Positions 43,276 through 52,716 are shown, counted from the first letter of the stretch. The stretch: 64,000 bases of DNA from Billgrantia ethanolica (GCF_021404305.1 NZ_JABFTX010000006.1:1-64000), one strand, 5' to 3'. Notes: a model not told the origin generated them from the letters alone. A program made the numbers and translations.

Positions 43276-44105
43276 GCGTCATCCCCCTCCTCACCGGTAT
43301 CGGGGCGCAGAAGGATTGCCTGGGCGAGACTTCCGCCACGGGTCACGATGAACACCGCAGTGGTGTCCTCCGCGCTACCCTTGGGACCGATACTCGGATG
43401 CATGAACGTGGCGCTGTACAGGTCTCCCTGGAGCCAACGTGGATCAAGCTCGAAAGCACGACGGCGATCCTGGTTGGTAAGGCGTACGGCTGTCACCGTA
43501 TAACCGTCTAGAGCCCATGCTGCGAGAGGGGTTGCGATCACCGGCAAAGATGGCAGCAAGGTCGGTAACGACTCTGGCAGACGCATCGGCACCCGCCGTA
43601 CGCCGGGCAGAGGCTCTATGGTACGCAGCGGCGAATAGAGGGACTGAGCCGCGTGACGAGTCAGCGCAACTGGCGTCGGTGAACGGGGCCCGGGATTGGC
43701 TTCACGGCTGCCCGTCGAGCGCTCATCGTCTTTCGCCTCGGTCGGTGGCCGCGCCTCAACGATGCGGATATCTTCATCGCTCGCTCCTTGCCGGGCCGAC
43801 AGGTCAACCAGCAGGATCTCGCCGCTCTCGACGTCCTGAAGCTGCACCCGCTGGGTATCGAAATCCTCGTGAGCCAGCAGGTAGAGCACCCCACCGGTGC
43901 TCTGTACCCGCAGGATGTCGGGATCGGCAATCGCCGCCGGCAGCCCGACCCGGACGTTGCGATCCAGCACCACGATCCTCTCACTGCCCGTGGGCAACGG
44001 GATGGACAGCGGTCGACGATTCCACTCCATAATCTCCACCCCCCAGGCAGGCAGAGCCATCAGCACCCCGGCCACAAGCAGCGTCCCACGACGAATCAGG
44101 CTCAT
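43272..44105 (-). CDS. TraK/VirB9-like ICE protein TIGR03749 (DUF3438)
   Basis: This 277-residue exported protein has a signal peptide (LLVAGVLMALPAWG) and the family opening IMEWNRRPLSIPLPTGSERI. The beta-rich organisation, with a helical proline-rich linker in the middle, fits the VirB9/TraK role in the outer-membrane core. Overlaps are four bases on both sides. Confidence 0.9.
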   Translation of the reverse strand: MSLIRRGTLLVAGVLMALPAWGVEIMEWNRRPLSIPLPTGSERIVVLDRNVRVGLPAAIADPDILRVQSTGGVLYLLAHEDFDTQRVQLQDVESGEILLVDLSARQGASDEDIRIVEARPPTEAKDDERSTGSREANPGPRSPTPVALTRHAAQSLYSPLRTIEPLPGVRRVPMRLPESLPTLLPSLPVIATPLAAWALDGYTVTAVRLTNQDRRRAFELDPRWLQGDLYSATFMHPSIGPKGSAEDTTAVFIVTRGGSLAQAILLRPDTGEEGDDA

Positions 44106-44749
44106 GCGTCATCTCCTTCCCGGCTGGGGGTAGGTACCTCCAGGCGCTGCGGCACACCATCGAAGCAATCGATCTTCAGGCCCCAAGGATTGTTGGCGGG
44201 ATCGACATCGGCACGAACGACTCGCAAGGGGTAGCGGATGTACACGTCTCGAACAGGCGTACCGGCGTACCGCTCATCGATTGCCAGATCGAGGGTCACC
44301 ACCCACGAGTCACGGCTCAGGATCTCAACGGACTCGGGACGGTAGCCCCGACCGGGGATCTCGTAGATACCCCGTACACGATTAGTGAGCTCGTTGCGTT
44401 CACGCCGTCGCTCGTATTGACGATTGAGCTCAATCTGGCATGACGGCGTTAGGAAGTGCTGGTAGGCATACAGGTTTCGCCGATAATCCGTCTCGCCGTT
44501 TTTTGGCCAACGGTTAAGCTGCTGCCAGACATACCAGCTGAAGGCATAAACGCTTGAGGGTGGGACCTCCCACCAGGCTCGGGTGCTGCCGCTTCGCAGG
44601 TCAGGGGGATTGTGGATAGTCAGGTCCTGGGGAGCGGTTTTCCAGCCCCACCACAAGGCACCACAGGCGATCACCAGGACCACAAGAATCCCGCGCAAGG
44701 TCAGAATATGAGCGTCACGGGCAGACAATGCATGGCGATATCGGCTCAT
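44102..44749 (-). CDS. TraE/VirB8-like ICE protein TIGR03746 (DUF2895)
   Basis: This 215-residue protein has an N-terminal membrane helix (LRGILVVLVIACGALWWGWK) and a periplasmic domain with FLTPSCQIELNRQYERRRER, matching the DUF2895/TIGR03746 family, a VirB8-like component of the inner-membrane complex. Four-base overlap with TIGR03749. Confidence 0.9.
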   Translation of the reverse strand: MSRYRHALSARDAHILTLRGILVVLVIACGALWWGWKTAPQDLTIHNPPDLRSGSTRAWWEVPPSSVYAFSWYVWQQLNRWPKNGETDYRRNLYAYQHFLTPSCQIELNRQYERRRERNELTNRVRGIYEIPGRGYRPESVEILSRDSWVVTLDLAIDERYAGTPVRDVYIRYPLRVVRADVDPANNPWGLKIDCFDGVPQRLEVPTPSREGDDA

Positions 44750-45126
44750 CAGCGGCCTCCCTTCAGAGGCCTATCACGCCGGATCCGATAAACGGTCGAG
44801 CTTGTGATGAGTGCCGCGCCCTCCCCAAGAGGAAAGCCGGCACTCGCCAACTGCCAATGAAGATTGCGATAGAGCCAGGTGGTGGAGCGACCCCGGCGAA
44901 GCCGGCGCATAATCGTCCCACCGAACCAGATCGCTCCCCCAGCAGTGGCGAATGCCACAGTAGGCACCATGGCGACAATCCCCAACAGCCAGGCAACCAC
45001 GATGCCTACCGGCAGCCCCGTGGCGAATCCGAAGGCAGCCATCAGGACAACTTCACGCCCCGTCATGCCGCGAAACACCACCGGCGGCTCGTTCAATCGC
45101 TTCGGGATGAAGGCAATGTTCGTCAT
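44749..45126 (-). CDS. ICE membrane protein TIGR03750 (DUF3487)
   Basis: This 125-residue protein carries the conserved N-terminus FIPKRLNEPPVVFRGMTGRE and two membrane helices (LMAAFGFATGLPVGIVVAWL; MVPTVAFATAGGAIWFGGTI), typical of TIGR03750. It is TraL/VirB3-like in position. Its stop overlaps the start of the following gene by one base. Confidence 0.9.
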   Translation of the reverse strand: MTNIAFIPKRLNEPPVVFRGMTGREVVLMAAFGFATGLPVGIVVAWLLGIVAMVPTVAFATAGGAIWFGGTIMRRLRRGRSTTWLYRNLHWQLASAGFPLGEGAALITSSTVYRIRRDRPLKGGR

Positions 45127-45137
45127 GATGCCTACTC

Positions 45138-45506
45138 TTACTGAGACAGGATCGGCGCGGCTTCTGTCGCCAGCCAGATGATGGCGAGGATCAGCACGAC
45201 ACCCACCAGAACGGTGACGGCGAACTTACTCCAGGTCTCCCGCTCTCGCGCTTCCTTAAAGGAGGCCACAGAGGCAGATCCCACAACCATGATTGCCACC
45301 ACAGCCAGCACTAAGCCCAAGAGGATGGCGCCATCGTAGAGATAGCCCTGCGCCATCGACATGAAGCCCCCACCCCCTTGAGAGGGCGCTTCAAGCTCCG
45401 GCAACCCTTGCTGAGCCAGGGCAGTGGCAGGCAGAACTAGCGCTGCTATGGCCGTAGTGAAGCTCTTGGCCATACGTGCCGAGCGAGAGAGAATTGCGTC
45501 TTTCAT
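45138..45506 (-). CDS. ICE membrane protein TIGR03745 (DUF2976)
   Basis: This 122-residue protein has a signal peptide (FTTAIAALVLPATALA), a glycine-rich spacer and two membrane helices (GAILLGLVLAVVAIMVVGSA; FAVTVLVGVVLILAIIWLAT). It matches the TIGR03745 family and has pilin-like (VirB2/TraA) size and layout. A start at residue 12 (MAKSFTTAI) is also possible. Confidence 0.9.
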   Translation of the reverse strand: MKDAILSRSARMAKSFTTAIAALVLPATALAQQGLPELEAPSQGGGGFMSMAQGYLYDGAILLGLVLAVVAIMVVGSASVASFKEARERETWSKFAVTVLVGVVLILAIIWLATEAAPILSQ

Positions 45507-45551
45507 CTAGTGACTCCTTTGGTTACACGTCGTTGCTGCGTTGCCAGCCGT

Positions 45552-45776
45552 TCACACGAACAGCCAGATGAAAATCAGGATGAGCAGTAGCAGGCGCACG
45601 GCAGCAAAGCTCATCACGTCCCCATCGACGTTGCCTTTTGCCCAGCCGCGGTACGTCGAGATGAGTGCCCATGCCGCCCACAGGATGGCCGCCACGCAAC
45701 CCGCCGCAGCCAGGACAAGGAAGATCGTGTTGGTGTCGAACCCCGCAGCTGCTTCGAAGGCCTCGGCGCTATCCAT
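45552..45776 (-). CDS. ICE membrane protein TIGR03758 (DUF3262)
   Basis: This 74-residue protein has two membrane helices (IFLVLAAAGCVAAILWAAWA; LLLLILIFIWLFV) around the motif RGWAKGNVDGDVM, typical of DUF3262 / PFL_4701-like proteins next to TIGR03745. It overlaps the RAQPRD gene by one base. Confidence 0.9.
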   Translation of the reverse strand: MDSAEAFEAAAGFDTNTIFLVLAAAGCVAAILWAAWALISTYRGWAKGNVDGDVMSFAAVRLLLLILIFIWLFV

Positions 45777-46120
45777 CAGCGAGCCTCCCCGAGGTAATCA
45801 CCGGAGAGAGGCAATGGCTGTCGTGGCGGTAAGCGAGGTGGGGCCAGGTATTCGTCGATGCCGTCAATGATGCTTTCGAGGTCAGCACGGAGTTGCCGGG
45901 TGTCGAGATAGTTGCGGTGAGTTGCTGGGTCGGCATTGGCCTGCCGGGCTTCCAAGCGCTCAACCACAATCCCGATCTGCTGCAGTTGTTCCTGCACTAC
46001 GGCTAAGTCACGTCGCAAGATCTCGTCGTGCACCTCGCCCATGGCGGATAAAGGCGCTGTAAGTGCTAAAGCAAGCACGCTGGAAGTTGTGGCAAGACAT
46101 AGGCGAGAACGGGATAACAT
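45776..46120 (-). CDS. RAQPRD-family ICE protein
   Basis: This 114-residue exported protein has a signal peptide (LCLATTSSVLALALTAPLSA) and the family ending LRADLESIIDGIDEYLAPPR. The eponymous RAQPRD motif is changed to ARQANAD here. The start at 46120 fits the signal peptide; an upstream TTG at 46171 is unlikely. It is the first gene of the block 46.1-38.4 kb and lies 100 bases after a terminator. Confidence 0.85.
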   Translation of the reverse strand: MLSRSRLCLATTSSVLALALTAPLSAMGEVHDEILRRDLAVVQEQLQQIGIVVERLEARQANADPATHRNYLDTRQLRADLESIIDGIDEYLAPPRLPPRQPLPLSGDYLGEAR

Positions 46121-46219
46121 TGGCTCGGCCCTGCGATGAATAGATATGAGCATCGTCAGGGGAACTGGCAACCAGTTCAGCCATAAATGTTAAGCAATGA
46201 AGTGAGGTATTCCGGCCAT

Positions 46220-46243
46220 AAAAAAGACGCCCCGCAGAGCGTC
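46220..46243 (-). terminator. Terminator splitting the transfer genes
   Basis: On the minus strand a short stem (gacgc / gcgtc with inner pairing) is followed by six T. It separates the PilL-to-TIGR03747 block from the RAQPRD-to-TraC block. Confidence 0.8.
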
Positions 46244-46266
46244 AAGGGTCTCAGGGAGAAAGCAAC

Positions 46267-46965
46267 CTAGAGATACTTTTTGAAGCTGCCGCTGGCGATA
46301 CTGATCATCAACCCGAACAGTGCCGCACAGGGTAAGAGAAATACGTTGGGGTGGATCGCAAAGGGAACACTTAGATAGATGATCCAGCCCACCACGAAAA
46401 TCGGACCGACAGCCCGCTTCGCATGATGGTAGATAAATGCAGATTCGCGTCCCGCGCCGAAGCGGCGCAAGTCGCGACGAACCAGGCCATCGACGAAGCC
46501 AACGAGCCCCGCCAGGGCGAACAGTGGCGACGTCAGGACCAGGATAACCACCCGGGTCAGCGTCATCAGCGTGACGTAGATAGCTGCCTGCAGATATTCA
46601 TGTAGGGTACCGACCCAGCCCCCTACGTCAGCATTCGCCTCAAGGAAGGTAGAAATTCCCGTCCACACGAATAGCCAGTGGTATGCCTGGCCGATGAACC
46701 AAGTCGCCGACTCTACCGGGCGAGACAGTACCAGTGAGCGAGAAAACTCAGTGTCTAGCCAGCTCATCTCGCGCATCATCGTCGACCTCGCATGCTCTGC
46801 TCCCGGTTGCTCCCACCAATGCCAGTAGATGCCCGCCCACTCGATGATGATCGAGCACATCAATGACACCAGCAGAATGCCCAGAAGCCGCATGGGGATT
46901 CCCAGCGATCGCGAAAAGAGCCCTGCACGGCGCTGCTGAGTCTGCTCAGCTGTCCTGGTCGCCAT
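46267..46965 (-). CDS. ICE membrane protein TIGR03747 (PFL_4697-like)
   Basis: This 232-residue inner-membrane protein (helices LLGILLVSLMCSIIIEWAGI, YVTLMTLTRVVILVLTSPLF, FVVGWIIYLSVPFAIH) carries the conserved GIYWHWWEQPGAEHAR and LVRRDLRRFGAGRESAFIYH typical of TIGR03747. It follows TraD and probably works with the coupling protein. It is the last gene before the terminator. Confidence 0.9.
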   Translation of the reverse strand: MATRTAEQTQQRRAGLFSRSLGIPMRLLGILLVSLMCSIIIEWAGIYWHWWEQPGAEHARSTMMREMSWLDTEFSRSLVLSRPVESATWFIGQAYHWLFVWTGISTFLEANADVGGWVGTLHEYLQAAIYVTLMTLTRVVILVLTSPLFALAGLVGFVDGLVRRDLRRFGAGRESAFIYHHAKRAVGPIFVVGWIIYLSVPFAIHPNVFLLPCAALFGLMISIASGSFKKYL

Positions 46966-47016
46966 GAGACGCTCCCGCTTTCACCGGCTTCTGATTCATC
47001 GACCAGCTGATAATCG

Positions 47017-49209
47017 TCAATTGCTCCACGACGAAGCCCCCTCATCTTGCTCCCCCGCCATGACCACGGCACTTGGGGCTTGATAGATTGCCTGGCGAGT
47101 TCCTTCCCGAAACTCGGCCGGGGGTTCAAACCTGATTGGCGCCGGCATGACCTCTTCCCACCATCTTTCGCCAGTGCTGTACCGCGAGCGCATGCCTTCA
47201 GCAATGTCCTGAATGCCTTTGGGTATGTTCTTTCCCTTGTCGGGTAATGGCAGCGGCATGCGGATCTTCCATAGCTGCCCGCCCTCGAGCAGGGCAAAGG
47301 CCTGCCCCTTCGGCAAGCTCACCACATCCGCCGGCTCGAGCATGGGCACCGGAACGGCGCTAATCCGGTCACCGCCAGAACTAGTGAAATCGACGGCGCT
47401 GTCCACGTCCGAGTTGTCCCCCGCCATGGACACCTGCATGCGGGTCGCCACGTTGACACGGCGCAGCTGATCGGTCAGCAACCGGGCGGTGCGCTCCTCC
47501 CGCACACGAAGCATGACCAGGTTGTTGAAGTTACCGATGACCTGACCAGCCTTGGCAGCGCTCCCAATGCGCGCCTCGATGTCACTCATGGTTTGGGTGT
47601 AGGCCGTCACCTGAATACCAGCGCCGCCACCCTTGTTGATCAGCGGGATGAACTCATCACCCATCAGCTCATTGAATTCGTCGCAGTGAAGGTTGATCGA
47701 CACCTTGCCGGACTTGTGACCAGAGACTTTGGGCAGCCCATCGTCGACACCATGCTTGTAAATATGGCCCGCCACCGACACCAGGTCGGCAAACATGCTG
47801 TTGCCCACCGCCTGGGCAACCTCGAAGTCGGAGAGGGCATCGAGCCCGACATAGACGATGCCGCGCTTACGAATGATCTGCTGCCAATCGAAGATCGGTC
47901 GCGGGTCCTCCAAGTCCTGATAGTCGGGCGACAGAAGCTCGGCGATACGCCCGGTAGTCAGCTTCTCCAGCAGAGGCAGAAGCGAGGCCACAATCTTGTC
48001 GAAGTAGGTCTTGTCGTAGCGCACAGCCGACCTCAGACCCTCAAGGACGGAGTCGCGTACCTTGACCTGCTGCAGGTACTGCTCAATGGCCACCACTCGC
48101 TTGTCGCGGCCTTTCATCGCCATAGGGATGTTCTTGTCGTTGAGCTTGCCCTCGATCTCGCTGATCGTCTCCCAAGCGTTGGGGTGATGCTTGGTCAGCG
48201 TTTGCTGGGCGTACTCGATGAGCAGGGCATCAATGTTCACCACGTCGGCGAGGATTTGCTCATAGGAAGGCCGCTGGCCCAAGGCATGCCGGGCTCGGGA
48301 CACTATGTTGACGAACCGCCAGGCAAACTCGCGGAATGCCGCGCTGTTACCCTCGCCGGAAAGCTGGCCGGCAATACGAGTGGCCACCTCGGAGATGCGG
48401 CCGAACCTACCCACTGCGTTGTAGCGGGCGCTGATACCCGTATAGCCAAGGTGGAAGACATAGAACTCATCACCCCGCCCAGCCCGCAGCGCTTCGATGT
48501 ACATACGGATCATCAAGTCCGCATCCCCCTTGGGATCGAAGCAGATCACCACATCATGCGTCTCTCGATGGATGTCCTGGGTAATCATCACCTCGGCCAG
48601 ACGTGTCTTGCCGACCCGGGTGGTTCCCTCCACCAAGGTATGACCGACTCGCTCCCCCAAGGGCAGGTAGACATCAATCTCCCGCCATTCCACGGCATGC
48701 AGAGCGGGAATCCCTCCCACCGGCGGAAGTGGACGGACAGGGTTGAGCGCGCTATCTGCGCTCAGCAGTCGAATCACGATGTACAGCGACCGAACACGCT
48801 CCAGGCGATTCTCCAACGTTCGAGCCAAGCGGTAGATTCGCGATGGCCTGACATATTGCTCGGTATCCGGCTGTTGGCTCTCGTGCAAGCGCTGAGTATG
48901 CCTGGCCTCCCACTTGAAGCCCTTACCCAGCCACAGGTTGCGTTTGCTGACGGGGATTTGATCACTGCGAAGGGCGAAGCGCGGCAGGCGACGCATATTT
49001 CGGCGGTAACGCAACACGATCCACCCCTGCCGAGCCCGCCACAGCCCGAAAGCCCCGAACCCGGCCGCCATGCCGATCCCCACGCTGGGCGTTAATGCCA
49101 GAGCCCAGGGAGCGAACAGGCACAGCACCGCGCAAGCGATACACACCACAGCCGTGTTGAGCTCCACCGCCGGCCGAAGGAGTGACTCAAGAGGATGCAC
49201 TTGCTTCAT
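47017..49209 (-). CDS. traD: Type IV coupling protein TraD (TIGR03743-like)
   Basis: This 730-residue protein links the relaxosome to the channel. Two N-terminal membrane helices are followed by the ATPase domain with the P-loop VEGTTRVGKTRLAEVM (degenerate compared to GxxxxGKS but complete), Walker B-like LHCDEFNELMGDEF and the ITAYTQTMSDIEAR box (here VTAYTQTMSDIEARI). The C-terminal tail is short. It overlaps the preceding gene by four bases. Confidence 0.94.
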   Translation of the reverse strand: MKQVHPLESLLRPAVELNTAVVCIACAVLCLFAPWALALTPSVGIGMAAGFGAFGLWRARQGWIVLRYRRNMRRLPRFALRSDQIPVSKRNLWLGKGFKWEARHTQRLHESQQPDTEQYVRPSRIYRLARTLENRLERVRSLYIVIRLLSADSALNPVRPLPPVGGIPALHAVEWREIDVYLPLGERVGHTLVEGTTRVGKTRLAEVMITQDIHRETHDVVICFDPKGDADLMIRMYIEALRAGRGDEFYVFHLGYTGISARYNAVGRFGRISEVATRIAGQLSGEGNSAAFREFAWRFVNIVSRARHALGQRPSYEQILADVVNIDALLIEYAQQTLTKHHPNAWETISEIEGKLNDKNIPMAMKGRDKRVVAIEQYLQQVKVRDSVLEGLRSAVRYDKTYFDKIVASLLPLLEKLTTGRIAELLSPDYQDLEDPRPIFDWQQIIRKRGIVYVGLDALSDFEVAQAVGNSMFADLVSVAGHIYKHGVDDGLPKVSGHKSGKVSINLHCDEFNELMGDEFIPLINKGGGAGIQVTAYTQTMSDIEARIGSAAKAGQVIGNFNNLVMLRVREERTARLLTDQLRRVNVATRMQVSMAGDNSDVDSAVDFTSSGGDRISAVPVPMLEPADVVSLPKGQAFALLEGGQLWKIRMPLPLPDKGKNIPKGIQDIAEGMRSRYSTGERWWEEVMPAPIRFEPPAEFREGTRQAIYQAPSAVVMAGEQDEGASSWSN

Positions 49210-49754
49210 GGCTCACTCTCTTCGCTATGGGTGACTTCAACGGGTCTGTTCGATTCAAGATGTTCGAGTACATGGATAGCCAGATCGGTGAGCGCTCCAT
49301 CGCCCCCCAGGCTGGCCAAAGTGGTGCGGTAGAGGTGGTCATCGCATCGACTTGCCTTGGTAAAGCCGTTGAGCAAGCGCATCAACTCAGCATCCTGGCA
49401 ATGGGATGACTGAAGAAAGACCACCAGGGCACACAGGCGCGGATCCCGCCCCTGGTACACACGGGGAAGAGCATGCTCACCGAAGCCGGCCTGGATTGTC
49501 GCTATCTGTTCCCATGCCTCGGGCGGGAGCTCCTCATTGGCCAATTCCAGGAACAGGTTGTCCAACGCCTCAAGGCACCCGACCTGGGAGACAACCCGTT
49601 CAGCTTCCAGAGGCCTACCAAGTCGAAGTGAGGTGAGAGCACTGATCCTGAGCAGACGAGAAGCGAAGAGTCGAAGTTGATGCGAATCTGCATCGGCAGG
49701 CACAGGGCTGAGCTTAGGTACATTCAGATCGTCGAAAGCAGTGTCAGGAAGCAT
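49206..49754 (-). CDS. Unknown protein in the coupling-protein operon
   Basis: This 182-residue, probably cytoplasmic, helical protein (MLPDTAFDDLNVPKLSPVPA ... NRPVEVTHSEESEP) is not recognised. It overlaps traD by four bases and follows the TIGR03765 gene by nine, so it is a real operon member. It has no signal or membrane helix, unusual for this cluster; a chaperone or regulator for TraD is conceivable but unproven. Confidence 0.75.
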   Translation of the reverse strand: MLPDTAFDDLNVPKLSPVPADADSHQLRLFASRLLRISALTSLRLGRPLEAERVVSQVGCLEALDNLFLELANEELPPEAWEQIATIQAGFGEHALPRVYQGRDPRLCALVVFLQSSHCQDAELMRLLNGFTKASRCDDHLYRTTLASLGGDGALTDLAIHVLEHLESNRPVEVTHSEESEP

Positions 49755-49763
49755 CTATGTCCC

Positions 49764-50330
49764 TCACTGCTCGATGCCGGTGGCAGTAATCAGAGCCGGA
49801 TAATGGGAAAGTCCCAGACGCCCAGCCAGGTCATCCCCTGAGACCGGCCGCATCTCGAGCCCCTGTGCCAAGACCCTCAGCTGTTCCAGCCCCTCCAGGT
49901 CTTGCACCTGGACCACCAACCCCACAGCGTTAAGCTCACGTAGGAACTCCCCGCGCTCCGCCAGCCAGGCCTCGGACAGGTCATCATCACCAACCAGAAA
50001 GAAAGGCGTCGTACCGGCAGGCAAATCCAGCGAGCGGGCCTGGACTAGCCCCGGCGACATCCGCTCGCTCACCACCGGCAACATGTCCCGCTCGCTGATA
50101 GGCACCGGAGCCCCCGCATCGGGCACATAACCCTGCTCCTCTGACACCCCAGCCATGCCGATGGCCACGTAGTAGGGGCGAGCGGGCTCACCACCATGGT
50201 CAGCCACCACCGTTAGTGGGGGGAGAAGATCGGCCGCAAGATCTCCCGATTGCTCAGGTAACGATTGAGCCAGCACCGGCTGCAGGGCGACTGCGGCCAG
50301 TCCGACAACAGAGATTAGGACTCGATTCAT
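49764..50330 (-). CDS. ICE protein TIGR03765 (PFL_4695-like)
   Basis: This 188-residue exported protein (signal MNRVLISVVGLAAVALQPVL AQ) contains the family segments LTVVADHGGEPARPYYVAIG, TPFFLVGDDDLSEAWLAER and the ending LGLSHYPALITATGIEQ. It is a periplasmic member of the PilL-TraD block; its precise role is unknown. Confidence 0.9.
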   Translation of the reverse strand: MNRVLISVVGLAAVALQPVLAQSLPEQSGDLAADLLPPLTVVADHGGEPARPYYVAIGMAGVSEEQGYVPDAGAPVPISERDMLPVVSERMSPGLVQARSLDLPAGTTPFFLVGDDDLSEAWLAERGEFLRELNAVGLVVQVQDLEGLEQLRVLAQGLEMRPVSGDDLAGRLGLSHYPALITATGIEQ

Positions 50331-50345
50331 ACGAGATTCCTTATG

Positions 50346-51125
50346 CTAGTGTGCCGCCACGAGACGATCCCATCGAACCTCCGGATCGATCCATGACACC
50401 GGCTCCATGGGGACCACCCAGACCAGGGAACGATCGATGGTAATCGGCACTTCGGCGGGCACATGAACGCGAGTTGGATTGCTTTGGGGCGCTGTCACGG
50501 AAGGGACTTGTAGTTCCTCCACCGTGGAGAATTGGGTAGTTGCCGTCGTCAGCACCTGATCGGGCTGGTACTCCAGTCGAGCCAGATTGGCCGCTACCTC
50601 ACGGCGGTAGCGGGCCGCAGGCGCTCCGCCGGCAGGGCGGTGATACCTTCCCGCAGCTACTAGCCAGTCTCCGCTGGCATCGAAGTGCGAACGCAACAGC
50701 CTCGCGGCCTCATCAAGATTGGCGTAGGGATCCAGGGCGTCACACGGATCGACAAAGCGGGTCCCAGCCCCGAAGAGCTGGGGTTGCCAGCGATAGTTGA
50801 GCTGTGCGATCCCCACATCGATGACAGTGGTCTCGAAGAGTGAACGGGTCAGAGCCTCACAGGCCTCGTCTCGCGTGGCAAAGTAGTAACCTCTCCCGGC
50901 CACATTCAGCGTCCAGGGCCACGGCCGCCGCCCATGCTCGAGCGTGACAGCAGATTCGGTGGTTGCCACAGCATAGAGGACCTCAGGCGGCACCCCATGA
51001 CTCTGCGCAGCCAACACATAAGCCCTGGGCACATCTGTACCAGCCACTGAACTGGCACTCATCAACCAGAGCCAAAGCGAAACCGCCCAAGACACGAACA
51101 GGGTGAGGGAGCGTCGCGTACACAT
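50346..51125 (-). CDS. Lytic transglycosylase (SLT domain)
   Basis: This 259-residue exported protein has a signal peptide and a lysozyme-like SLT domain: VPPEVLYAVATTESAVTLEH (catalytic glutamate in ATTES) and VIDVGIAQLNYRWQPQLFG. It would open the cell wall locally so the channel can be built. I chose the ATG at 51125, with gggag seven bases upstream, over the TTG at 51131. Confidence 0.88.
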   Translation of the reverse strand: MCTRRSLTLFVSWAVSLWLWLMSASSVAGTDVPRAYVLAAQSHGVPPEVLYAVATTESAVTLEHGRRPWPWTLNVAGRGYYFATRDEACEALTRSLFETTVIDVGIAQLNYRWQPQLFGAGTRFVDPCDALDPYANLDEAARLLRSHFDASGDWLVAAGRYHRPAGGAPAARYRREVAANLARLEYQPDQVLTTATTQFSTVEELQVPSVTAPQSNPTRVHVPAEVPITIDRSLVWVVPMEPVSWIDPEVRWDRLVAAH

Positions 51126-51139
51126 GGGCAACTCCCGGC

Positions 51140-51880
51140 CTACCTGCTGAAGATCTGGGGCACGCTCTCCTGGGTCACCCCCAGTGAGGCATCGATCTGC
51201 CCATGGTTGAGAGTGATCTCACGGGCCTGGACCCGAGAGACGGGGATCGAACGCTCCCGTGCCCATTGTCTGATGACGCCATCATCACCCTCGGAATCGA
51301 TGACGAACACATCCATGGGTACGCCGCTATCGAGCAACTGAGCCACTGTGGCGTCACACTCGGCGCAATCCCGTGCTGCTACATGGAGACTCAGGCGGGA
51401 AGCTTGTGACTGGTTGGCCGTGGCCGGGAAGACGCCGACCTGGCCCTGTGCCGACGTCAGGAAGGAATCGACCGGCAATTCGTTGGGATAGAGCCGTTGC
51501 CAGGCCTCGTCATAGGCTCGCTGGAAGGCTAGCTCGCTCTCGACTCGGGCCTTCTCCACCTCCACCAACAACTCAGCATAGCGCCGTCGCTCCTGGTCGC
51601 TGCGAGCCTCGACACCAAGTGCCGTCAGCGGATCGAGATCCGGCGACCAGATACCACGGGAGCCTTCCATCAATGTCTCGTAGCGCTCCCACTCCTGATC
51701 GGTCAGGCCCCATTCGCGAGCTTCGGCACGCAGAGTTTCGCGAACACTCGACGCTTCCACCTCAAGCGATGCCTCAGTCACCGCCTGCTGGGCCAAGGCA
51801 GTGCCAGCCGCTGCCGTGAGGCCCAAGCCAAGGGTTAGGCCTCTCGTCCACCACAGTCTCAGAGTTGATTCCTGCTTCAT
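51140..51880 (-). CDS. ICE protein TIGR03759 (PFL_4693-like)
   Basis: This 246-residue exported protein has a signal peptide (GLTLGLGLTAAAGTALAQ), a helical section with WGLTDQEWERYETLMEGSRG and a thioredoxin-like C-terminal part with CAECDATVAQLLDSGVPMDV (a CxxC pair). It matches TIGR03759. A start at 51880 fits the signal peptide; an earlier in-frame ATG at 51979 does not. Confidence 0.9.
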   Translation of the reverse strand: MKQESTLRLWWTRGLTLGLGLTAAAGTALAQQAVTEASLEVEASSVRETLRAEAREWGLTDQEWERYETLMEGSRGIWSPDLDPLTALGVEARSDQERRRYAELLVEVEKARVESELAFQRAYDEAWQRLYPNELPVDSFLTSAQGQVGVFPATANQSQASRLSLHVAARDCAECDATVAQLLDSGVPMDVFVIDSEGDDGVIRQWARERSIPVSRVQAREITLNHGQIDASLGVTQESVPQIFSR

Positions 51881-51900
51881 GCTTGCTTCTCCCCCTCTCC

Positions 51901-52716
51901 CTAAGGCAGCGGCACCGTCACGGACCGACCGCGGTAATTGAATTCCGCAGTCACTCCTCCGATCGATACAAGTTGCCAATCCCCCTGGGCTTCACGCTCT
52001 CCCAGCAGCCGCACTTGTCCCAGTGAGTTCACCGGACCACTGCCAGTCGCGATGCTCAGGTAGGGCCGTCCACCGCGATGCTCGACTCCAGAGATACGGA
52101 ACGGCGGTCGCGGTGGTGCTGCAGATTGGACGGGGGATGATTGACGGGCTGCCTGAGCTTTCCGAGCCTCCTCTGCTTCTTGCTTGGCCGCCTCTACAGC
52201 GGCCTCAGTCTTCTCAAGTTCTGTATCCAGTCGCTCCGAGAGGGCCTCGATTCTGACTTCGATCTGAGACATGAATCGTCCAACACCCTCCTCTAGGGCA
52301 TCTATGCGTGCGTCAGGGCTATCTCCCCCAACCAACTGCTGAACCCGCTGACGAAGTTCGGTATCGCTGTCCTCGAGGAGCTGCGTTATCTCAGCCAAGG
52401 CGCCGATGCGTTCCTCCATTGAGGCGAGTACCTGCAGACGTTCCTCGATGAGCAGCACATCCGCCTGTGTGCCGGCCAGGTCCAGTCTCAGCTCCTGGAG
52501 AGGATCCTCGCCGCCACGCTCTCCACCACCGAAGACAGCCAAAGCACCGGCAAACACCATCAACAGCACGACTGAGGCACTCACCACGAGCAGAAGACGC
52601 TTGAGCAGGGGCTTGCGAGGCGACGGATTCTCATGATCCTCCGGCTCCGCGAACAACGACGGCGTCTCTGAAGATGTCATCGGCTCCTCACATGGCTTCG
52701 AGGTGAGATCACTCAT
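51901..52716 (-). CDS. Coiled-coil inner-membrane protein of the pil/transfer block
   Basis: This 271-residue protein has one membrane helix (LLLVVSASVVLLMVFAGALA) after a 45-residue cytoplasmic part, then a long periplasmic coiled coil (ALAEITQLLEDSDTELRQRV ... EKTEAAVEAAKQEAEEARKA) and a small beta domain (FRISGVEHRGGRPYLSIATG). Such proteins follow pilL in PFGI-1-type ICEs and may span the periplasm like a PilO/PilP element. It overlaps pilL by eight bases. Confidence 0.8.
   Translation of the reverse strand: MSDLTSKPCEEPMTSSETPSLFAEPEDHENPSPRKPLLKRLLLVVSASVVLLMVFAGALAVFGGGERGGEDPLQELRLDLAGTQADVLLIEERLQVLASMEERIGALAEITQLLEDSDTELRQRVQQLVGGDSPDARIDALEEGVGRFMSQIEVRIEALSERLDTELEKTEAAVEAAKQEAEEARKAQAARQSSPVQSAAPPRPPFRISGVEHRGGRPYLSIATGSGPVNSLGQVRLLGEREAQGDWQLVSIGGVTAEFNYRGRSVTVPLP

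Noticed and set aside
47593-49095. A 500-codon plus-strand frame over traD
   Set aside because: Antisense shadow without any family feature.
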